This document shows positions 58,287-64,000 of a stretch of DNA of 64,000 nucleotides, piece by piece. Below the pieces are notes generated by a model that saw nothing but the letters and a program-made list of their open reading frames with translations, had not been told where the DNA came from and made no database searches. The position numbers were made by a program, and so were the translations under genes. The first letter of the stretch is position 1, and every line of letters starts with the position of its first letter. Source of the stretch: Mycobacterium marinum (GTDB lineage Bacteria > Actinomycetota > Actinomycetes > Mycobacteriales > Mycobacteriaceae); assembly GCF_003391395.1 (NCBI RefSeq), contig NZ_CP024190.1:4960001-5024000 (forward strand), given 5' to 3'.

Positions 58287-59450
58287 ATGCGGGTGGCGAT
58301 GTTGACTCGGGAGTACCCACCGGAGGTCTATGGCGGAGCTGGGGTACATGTCACCGAGCTGGTGGCTCGATTACAGCGCCTGTGCACCGTCGACGTGCAT
58401 TGCATGGGCGCACCCCGCCCCGACGCATCGGCCCATCAGCCCGATCCGCGGCTGGCGAACGCCAACCCGGCACTGGCCACATTGTCCGCGGATCTGGTGA
58501 TGGCCAATGCCGCCGACGCAGCCAGCGTGGTGCACTCACATACCTGGTACACCGGTCTGGCAGGGCATCTGGCCGCCCTGCTCTACGGCATTCCGCACGT
58601 CTTGACCGCCCACTCGCTCGAACCGATGCGGCCCTGGAAAACCGAGCAGCTCGGCGGTGGCTATCAGATCTCGTCCTGGGTGGAAAAGACCGCCGTCCTG
58701 GCCGCCGACGCGGTAATCGCGGTCAGCTCCGGAATGCGTGATGACGTCCTGCGCCTGTACCCCGGGCTGGATCCAGGGATGGTGCATGTCGTCCGCAACG
58801 GCATCGACACCGAAGTGTGGTTTCCGGCCGGACCGGTTGGTACCGCTTCGGTGCTCGCCGAACTCGGGGTCGACCCGAACCGCCCCATTGTGGCGTTCGT
58901 CGGGCGGATCACCCGGCAAAAGGGCGTACCGCACTTGCTGGCAGCGGCACACCAGTTCAGCCCGGACGTCCAGTTGGTGCTGTGCGCGGGTGCTCCCGAC
59001 ACCCCGGAAATCGCCAATGAAGTGCAGTCCGCGGTGGCTCAACTGGCCAGCACTCGTAGCGGGGTGTTCTGGATCCGCGACATCCTGCCCGTGCAGAAGC
59101 TTCGCGAAATACTTTCGGCAGCAACAGTTTTTGTTTGCGCATCGATATACGAGCCATTGGGCATCGTGAACCTCGAAGCAATGGCCTGCGCGACCGCGGT
59201 GGTGGCCTCCGATGTCGGCGGCATCCCCGAGGTGGTCGCCGACGGAATCACCGGCTCGCTGGTGCATTACGCGGCCGACGACCCCGCCGGTTATCAATCC
59301 AGGCTGGCACAGGCGGTAAATGCACTGGTCGCGGACCCAGCCAAAGCCGAACGCTACGGCCAAGCCGGACGGCAGCGTTGTATCGAGGAATTCTCCTGGA
59401 CACAGATTGCCGAGCAGACGCTGGATATCTATCGAAAAGTGTGCCGATAG
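58287..59450 (+). CDS. glgA: GT4 alpha-glucan glycosyltransferase GlgA (GlgM)
   Basis: Family GT4 glycosyltransferase, 387 residues as Rv1212c. It has EYPPEVYGGAGVHVTEL at the N-terminus and the donor-binding segment SIYEPLGIVNLEAMACATAV with the E-x7-E motif. In M. tuberculosis the protein makes maltose-1-phosphate from ADP-glucose and Glc-1-P (hence GlgM). ATG 58287 is preferred to GTG 58278. Its stop codon lies inside the loop of a terminator hairpin. Confidence 0.94.
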   Translation: MRVAMLTREYPPEVYGGAGVHVTELVARLQRLCTVDVHCMGAPRPDASAHQPDPRLANANPALATLSADLVMANAADAASVVHSHTWYTGLAGHLAALLYGIPHVLTAHSLEPMRPWKTEQLGGGYQISSWVEKTAVLAADAVIAVSSGMRDDVLRLYPGLDPGMVHVVRNGIDTEVWFPAGPVGTASVLAELGVDPNRPIVAFVGRITRQKGVPHLLAAAHQFSPDVQLVLCAGAPDTPEIANEVQSAVAQLASTRSGVFWIRDILPVQKLREILSAATVFVCASIYEPLGIVNLEAMACATAVVASDVGGIPEVVADGITGSLVHYAADDPAGYQSRLAQAVNALVADPAKAERYGQAGRQRCIEEFSWTQIAEQTLDIYRKVCR

Positions 59451-59463
59451 GGCACACTTTTCG
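59433..59463. terminator. glgA terminator overlapping the stop codon
   Basis: CGAAAAGTGTGCC (59433-59445) and GGCACACTTTTCG (59451-59463) make a perfect 13-bp stem with loop GATAG, which holds the glgA stop TAG. The A-rich and T-rich arms give a T tract on both strands, so it can also stop the convergent DUF3117 gene. Confidence 0.85.
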
Positions 59464-59472
59464 CGATCTGAG

Positions 59473-59640
59473 CTAGCTCGTCACACCCTTGAGCTCGTCA
59501 CCCAGCGCCGCGGCTTCATCGGGTGTCAGCTCGACGACCAACCGGCCACCTCCCTCAAGTGGTACCCGCATCACGATGCCGCGCCCCTCTTTTGTTGCCT
59601 CCAGAGGACCGTCGCCGGTCCGGGGCTTCATCGCCGCCAT
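59473..59640 (-). CDS. DUF3117 small protein (Rv1211 homologue)
   Basis: A 55-residue protein, MAAMKPRTGDGPLE to DEAAALGDELKGVTS, nearly identical to the conserved core of Rv1211. M. tuberculosis annotation uses a start 20 codons upstream (59700 here), but GGAGGGAGCACTCG sits directly before ATG 59640 and the DUF3117 family is about 55 residues, so the short form is preferred. Rv1211 has been called a calmodulin-like protein; no EF-hand loop is visible to me. Confidence 0.88.
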   Translation of the reverse strand: MAAMKPRTGDGPLEATKEGRGIVMRVPLEGGGRLVVELTPDEAAALGDELKGVTS

Positions 59641-59774
59641 CGAGTGCTCCCTCCAGATTCGAGCTGGCCTGCCGTGGCAGACCTGGCCGGCGCCGAGCAT
59701 GCCCCATGAATGGATTTCCAGCCATACCCGACATTGAACTGCCAAATCACCCCCCCATTGTTCCCTATCCAGGT

Positions 59775-59801
59775 CACAAGGTGCACAAGACCCGACTTGT
59801 G
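59775..59801. promoter_or_regulatory. CACAAG repeats between tagA and the DUF3117 gene
   Basis: CACAAG occurs at 59775-59780 and 59784-59789 and as CTTGTG at 59796-59801, so CACAAG-N6-CTTGTG is a perfect inverted repeat 3 bp from the tagA stop. It may be a weak tagA terminator or an operator for the downstream DUF3117 gene. Confidence 0.4.
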
Positions 59802-59804
59802 GCG

Positions 59805-60383
59805 TCACCGGACTATCGGCGGGACCCAGCAACCACGGAGGTGATCGTCGACCATTCCGGTCGCCTGCATCAGTGCATATGCGGTGGTGGGGCCCACAAA
59901 CCGGAACCCGCGGCGTTTCAACTCGCGCGCCATCGCTTTCGATTCGGCAGTGGCCGAGGGTATTTCAGCCAGTGTCGCGGGCCGCGGCCGCGCCGGGGGC
60001 GCGAACGACCACAACAGCTCCGACAGGTCTTGCTCCGATCCGAGGCCGATCACGGCGCGCGCGTTGGAAATGGTGGCCTCAATTTTTGCCCGGTTGCGCA
60101 CAATCCCCTCGTCAGCAAGCAGCCGCTGCACGTCGGCGTCGGTGTAGCCGGCCACCTTCTCAATGTCGAATCCGCAGAACGCCCGCCGGAAATTCTCCCG
60201 CTTGCGCAAGATGATCAACCACGACAGGCCGCTCTGGAAGGCCTCCAGGCTCATCCGTTCAAACAGCGCGACCTGTCCATATAGCGGGCGTCCCCACTCC
60301 TGGTCGTGATAGTCGCGATAGGTCTGCGCGTCGGGTCCCGGACGAATCTCGGCCCAGTCACAGCGCCGCAGGCCATCGTTCAC
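59805..60383 (-). CDS. tagA: DNA-3-methyladenine glycosylase I
   Basis: Base-excision repair glycosylase removing 3-methyladenine, 192 residues (Rv1210 is about 204). HhH-GPD superfamily Tag type: N-terminal RRCDWAE with zinc-ligand Cys, then YHDQEWGRPL, LEAFQSGLSW and FRRAFCGFD, and C-terminal MVDDHLRGCW with the remaining zinc ligands. Its ATG overlaps the preceding gene's stop (ATGA). Confidence 0.95.
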   Translation of the reverse strand: MNDGLRRCDWAEIRPGPDAQTYRDYHDQEWGRPLYGQVALFERMSLEAFQSGLSWLIILRKRENFRRAFCGFDIEKVAGYTDADVQRLLADEGIVRNRAKIEATISNARAVIGLGSEQDLSELLWSFAPPARPRPATLAEIPSATAESKAMARELKRRGFRFVGPTTAYALMQATGMVDDHLRGCWVPPIVR

Positions 60384-60751
60384 GTGGAATCGGCTCCATT
60401 CGAAACCGCGGGTTGGCTACCCGGCGCGTCGCTGTCTTCGGGCCCGGCCGGACTTTCGCTGGTCGACGAGGCGTGCACCGCGGCGAGCTGCCCGCGTAAT
60501 TCCTCCAGCTCACGCCCCAATCGATCCAGCACCCAGTCGACCTCGCTGGTCTTGTAGCCGCGCAGCACCTGGGTGAACTTGACCGCGTCGACGTCGGCGC
60601 GAGTAACGCCATAGGCGGGCAGCACGGTCGAGGTCGTCGCCCTGGGCAGCGGCGGCAACTGCTCACCACGCCCGAACAGCAGGCTTGCCACGCCGAACAA
60701 CACGACCGCCACCAAGACAAGTACCACCAGGTACAGCAACACCAACGCCAC
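60380..60751 (-). CDS. Membrane DivIVA-domain protein
   Basis: A 123-residue protein homologous to Rv1209. One N-terminal helix (LVLLYLVVLVLVAVVLFGVA) precedes a DivIVA-like motif (VDAVKFTQVLRGYKTSEVDW) and a predicted coiled coil (LDRLGRELEELRGQLAAVHA). The gene is translationally coupled to tagA downstream. The DivIVA motif suggests curvature- or pole-related membrane targeting. Confidence 0.88.
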   Translation of the reverse strand: MALVLLYLVVLVLVAVVLFGVASLLFGRGEQLPPLPRATTSTVLPAYGVTRADVDAVKFTQVLRGYKTSEVDWVLDRLGRELEELRGQLAAVHASSTSESPAGPEDSDAPGSQPAVSNGADST

Positions 60752-60799
60752 GCCGTCGATCTTGCCCTACCGGACCGACAGGTCAGCGTAGGCCGGGGC

Positions 60800-61783
60800 T
60801 CACCGAGGGCGAAGCACACTCATGGGGGGCCGGTCGGCCAGCGACACCGGCGAGGTGCATTCGGTGTAGCCGTCGCCCTCCGCGAAGAACTGGGTCAACC
60901 CGACCCCAGAATCGGGGATCCCGCACCGGGACAGCAGCGTGGCGATGACCTGGCGACTCATCACACCCAGCTCGGCCAGGGGCCGGTTACGGTGCGCCCG
61001 CACACCCAGGTTGACCTGCGCGATCGCGTCCAGCCCCAGCCGGTCGAAGGTGTCGACCAACAGGCCGATTTCCACCCCGTATCCCGGAGCGAAGGGCAGC
61101 GACGTCAACAGCTCGCGGCTGGCCGCATACTCACCGCTCAGCGGCTGCAATACACAGCCCAGCTCGGGTCGCAGCGCCGCCAACAGGGGCCGCGCCACCA
61201 GTTCGGTGACGCGCCCGCCGCCGGTAGCGCCCGCGGCGCCGCTAGCGTCACCGACACTGAGCGGGCGTCGGTAGAAGCTCTTGACCAGGTGGATCCCCTC
61301 GCCGGTGAGCAGCGGGCCGACCAGCCACGGCACGAACATCGGGTTGGGGTTGACCAGATCCGAGTCGATGAATACCACGATGTCGCCGCTGGTGGCCGCC
61401 AACGAGCGCCACAGCGCCTCGCCCTTGCCGGGCTGGGGCGGCACCTCCGGCAACGCCTGTTCGCGGCTCACCACTCGAGCCCCGGCGGCAATCGCTCGGA
61501 TCTCGGTGTCGTCGGTAGAGCCGGAATCGAGCACGATCAGTTCGTCGACCAGGCCATCCACCAGCGGTGAGATGCTGTCGATCACCGATTGGATGGTTTC
61601 TTCCTCATCGAGAGCCGGCAGCACCACCGAGATCGAGCGCCCGGCCTTGGCCTCGACCAATTCGTCGATCTTCCAGCGCGGACGGTTCCAGCTGCGGTCG
61701 CATAACCAGGTGTCCCCCGGCCGGGCCGGGATGAGGACTCCCTCACTGGTGAGGTCCCCGGTGACCAGATCCGATGCGGTCAT
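60800..61783 (-). CDS. gpgS: Glucosyl-3-phosphoglycerate synthase GpgS
   Basis: GT81 retaining glycosyltransferase, first enzyme of methylglucose lipopolysaccharide synthesis: NDP-glucose plus 3-phosphoglycerate. It has 327 residues (Rv1208 is 324). Motifs VVLPALDEEETIQSVI, the metal-binding VFIDSDLVNPNP, and LSGEYAASRELLTSLPFAPG are visible. Its ATG overlaps the folP2 stop by four bases. Confidence 0.95.
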   Translation of the reverse strand: MTASDLVTGDLTSEGVLIPARPGDTWLCDRSWNRPRWKIDELVEAKAGRSISVVLPALDEEETIQSVIDSISPLVDGLVDELIVLDSGSTDDTEIRAIAAGARVVSREQALPEVPPQPGKGEALWRSLAATSGDIVVFIDSDLVNPNPMFVPWLVGPLLTGEGIHLVKSFYRRPLSVGDASGAAGATGGGRVTELVARPLLAALRPELGCVLQPLSGEYAASRELLTSLPFAPGYGVEIGLLVDTFDRLGLDAIAQVNLGVRAHRNRPLAELGVMSRQVIATLLSRCGIPDSGVGLTQFFAEGDGYTECTSPVSLADRPPMSVLRPR

Positions 61784-62655
61784 GCGAGTCCCCTCACCGT
61801 GCGTGTCGGCGGGCGGGTCCCCTGGATCGACGCCACCATTTCCAGGACCCGGCGGGTCGCTGCGACCTCATGCACCCGAAACATGCGCGCACCGGCGGCC
61901 GCCGCCAATGCGGTGGCCGCCAGCGTTCCCTCGAGCCGTTCGGTCAGATCCACGCCCAGAGTCTCTCCGACAAAGTCCTTGTTGCTCAAAGCCATGAGTA
62001 CCGGCCACCCGGTCTTAACAAGATCGGCCACGTGCCGCAACAGCAGCAACCCGTGCCAGGTGTTCTTGCCGAAATCGTGAGCCGGGTCGATCAACACGCG
62101 GTCGCGGGCAACTCCGGCCGCAACCGCCCGCTCGGCGGCCGCTGTGACCTCGCGAATCACGTCGTCCACCACGCCGCGGGTAGTCGTACCGTAACTCACC
62201 CGGAAGGGACGCGTGCGTGGTCGCGCTCCCCCGGTGTGCGCGCATACCAGGCCCGCACCGAATTCGGCGGCCACCTCCACTATCGCGGGGTCCACCCCGG
62301 CCCAGGTGTCGTTGATCAGGTCCGCACCTGCCGCACATGCCCGCCGGGCCACCTCCGAGCGCCAGGTGTCGACGCTGATCACCTGCTCGGGGTAGGCGTC
62401 ACGGAGCCACTCGACAAACGGCACCAACCGAGCGATCTCGGTGTCGGGGTCGACGTCCTGGCCGGGCCCGGCCTTGACACCTCCGACGTCGATGACGTCG
62501 GCGCCTTCGGCGACCGCTCGATGTACCGCGTCGCGAGCGGCCGCGTCAGAAAAGGTCGCGCCCTTGTCATAGAACGAGTCCGGGGTGCGGTTCACGATCG
62601 CCATGATCAGCGGGCGGTCCCCTGCCACCGGGCGGCCACACAGCGTTGCCTGCAC
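61780..62655 (-). CDS. folP2: Dihydropteroate synthase homologue FolP2
   Basis: A 291-residue DHPS paralogue (Rv1207 is 318). MAIVNRTPDSFYDKG, VIDVGGVKAGPG, LINDTWAGVDP and DPAHDFGKN align with the TIM-barrel pterin-binding core, yet loop 1 departs from functional DHPS (usual VNVTPDSFSDGG). FolP2 of related species lacks DHPS activity. Coupling to gpgS suggests a role near methylglucose polysaccharide synthesis. The N-terminal repeats of the M. tuberculosis form are absent. Confidence 0.93.
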   Translation of the reverse strand: MQATLCGRPVAGDRPLIMAIVNRTPDSFYDKGATFSDAAARDAVHRAVAEGADVIDVGGVKAGPGQDVDPDTEIARLVPFVEWLRDAYPEQVISVDTWRSEVARRACAAGADLINDTWAGVDPAIVEVAAEFGAGLVCAHTGGARPRTRPFRVSYGTTTRGVVDDVIREVTAAAERAVAAGVARDRVLIDPAHDFGKNTWHGLLLLRHVADLVKTGWPVLMALSNKDFVGETLGVDLTERLEGTLAATALAAAAGARMFRVHEVAATRRVLEMVASIQGTRPPTRTVRGLA

Positions 62656-62744
62656 GCCTACATAGTGCCTGGTGCACGAAGAGCCATCGAGCCTGCGTCC
62701 ACGGCTAGCCGCGGTCTGGCCCGGCCTCGGCGCGCCGAATCACG

Positions 62745-64000
62745 CTAGCCCTGGGGCCGCTTACCTGCCGCTACCTCGTCGGGATACGCGTCGTAATAGG
62801 GCACATAGCCCTCGCTGCGGCCGGCCAATACGTACAGCGGGTCATCGACGTCGGCGCCGTAGGCCTGCTCGCGCAGCTCAACCTTGCGGCTCTTGAACGT
62901 CGTGGTGTGCGCCATCGCCTGCACCAGCCGCACGAACAGCGGCAGTGCGTAGGCGGGCAGCTGATCGTAGACGGCGCGGGCCAGGGACTGACCGTCGAAC
63001 TCGGCGCCGTCGCGTAGCTTGACCGCAGCCATCCCGGCGCGACCTCCGGTGTTGGGCACCTCAACCCCGTAGACCGTGCACTCCTCGACGGAGGGGTCAG
63101 ACGCCAGCGCCGCCTCCACCTGAGTGGTGGCCACGTTCTCGCCCTTCCAACGGAAGGTGTCACCCAGCCGGTCGACAAACGCCGCGTGCCCCATCCCCTG
63201 CGGGCTCATCACGTCACCGGTGTTGAACCAGCAGTCTCCCTTCCGGAAGGCATCACGGACCAGCTTTTTCTCACTGGCGGCCGGGTCGGTGTAGCCGTCG
63301 AACGGCTGCAGCCTGTTGACCCGGCTCAGTAACAGTCCCGGTTCACCGGCAGGCACCCGACGGACCCGACCGGACTCGTCGCGCAGCGGGGCGCCGGTGT
63401 CCGGGTCGTAGGCCACGTAGGCCAGCGGCATCGGCGAGATCCCGGTGCTTTTGGGCACGTTGAAGATGTTGATGAAGGCCGAGTTGCCCTCGCTGGCGGC
63501 ATAGAACTCGCACACCCGGTCAATGTCGAACCGTTTGGTGAACTCACCCCAGATCTCGGGCCGCAACCCGTTGCCGGCGATCACCCGCACCTTGTGCTTG
63601 CGATCGGTCGGTTTGGTCGGCTGGTTGAGTAGGTAGCGGCAGACCTCGCCGATGTAGATGAAGGCGGTGGCGTTGCTGGCGATCACCTCGTCCCAGAAGC
63701 GCGACGCCGAGAACGACTTGCCCAGCGCCAACGTCGCCCCGGAATTGATCACCGAGGACACCGCCACCGTGAGTGCGTTGTTGTGATACAGCGGCAGACA
63801 GCTGTAAAGCGTGTCGGAGCTCTTCAGCCGTAGTCCCAGCCCACCGAAGACCGCCAGGGCCCGAAGCCACCGGTGGTGGGTCATCACACTGGCTTTGGGG
63901 AATCCGGTGGTGCCCGACGTGAAGATGTAAAACGCCGTGTCCTGAGCCTGCACGGCCGACGCCGACGCCGGGTTGTTGGCCGGGGCGGTCGCGGCGAAGC
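62745..64000 (-). CDS. fadD6: Fatty-acid-CoA ligase FadD6, 5' end beyond window
   Basis: C-terminal two-thirds (about 418 residues) of a FATP-type very-long-chain acyl-CoA synthetase; the start is outside the window and the frame is open through base 64000. AMP-binding motif TSGTTGFPKASVMTHH, then YAASEGN, WFNTGDV and DRLGDTFRWKGENVATTQVE, and a late Lys near KSRKVELR. Position beside folP2 matches Rv1206, which activates long-chain fatty acids. Confidence 0.95.
   Translation of the reverse strand, partial: FAATAPANNPASASAVQAQDTAFYIFTSGTTGFPKASVMTHHRWLRALAVFGGLGLRLKSSDTLYSCLPLYHNNALTVAVSSVINSGATLALGKSFSASRFWDEVIASNATAFIYIGEVCRYLLNQPTKPTDRKHKVRVIAGNGLRPEIWGEFTKRFDIDRVCEFYAASEGNSAFINIFNVPKSTGISPMPLAYVAYDPDTGAPLRDESGRVRRVPAGEPGLLLSRVNRLQPFDGYTDPAASEKKLVRDAFRKGDCWFNTGDVMSPQGMGHAAFVDRLGDTFRWKGENVATTQVEAALASDPSVEECTVYGVEVPNTGGRAGMAAVKLRDGAEFDGQSLARAVYDQLPAYALPLFVRLVQAMAHTTTFKSRKVELREQAYGADVDDPLYVLAGRSEGYVPYYDAYPDEVAAGKRPQG

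Overview
The window is chromosomal DNA of a slow-growing mycobacterium. Gene content and order match, in reverse orientation, the Mycobacterium tuberculosis segment I remember as Rv1206 (fadD6) to Rv1258c (tap). It is not a member of the M. tuberculosis complex: several loci differ in ways strain variation would not explain. PE_PGRS and MPTR-type PPE genes point to an M. kansasii- or M. marinum-like non-tuberculous species (inference; no database was searched). Rv numbers are from memory and serve as homology labels.

Left part, 1-18 kb: the end of a Tap-like drug exporter, a GlcD-like FAD oxidase, and CYP130 overlapping its TetR neighbour. Next comes a 4-kb accessory island (about 4.25-8.3 kb) with a PE_PGRS gene, a PPE gene with a Pro/Thr-repeat tail, and two decayed transposase relics. 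Then follow an acyltransferase-deaD pair, a perfect 56-bp tandem repeat between deaD and lprE, a large nuclease-helicase, an MFS exporter and an EcsC-like membrane protein.

Middle part, 18-46 kb: central carbon metabolism (kgd, malic enzyme, mdh) with an SDR, lpqZ and corA. A three-gene insert (SsuD-like monooxygenase, amino-acid permease, SUFU-domain protein) lies beside the trehalose importer lpqY-sugA-sugB-sugC; the SUFU gene is stop-start coupled to sugC. After that come four envelope or membrane proteins, mrp, and the envelope-stress operon sigE-rseA-htrA-tatB with a divergent O-methyltransferase.

Right part, 46-64 kb: a PPE-MPTR gene, a TetR regulator with its two-gene ABC exporter and an ICMT-like methyltransferase, and two adjacent PE_PGRS genes standing where M. 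tuberculosis has Rv1215c and PE14. The end is the alpha-glucan/methylglucose-polysaccharide cluster: glgC and glgA (divergent), a DUF3117 protein, tagA, a DivIVA-like protein, gpgS, folP2, and fadD6 cut by the window edge. I see no tRNA, rRNA, CRISPR array or intact insertion sequence. Relative to M. tuberculosis the relBE-like pair next to kgd, and the vapBC33 pair and PE_PGRS23 near lpqZ/mdh, are absent.
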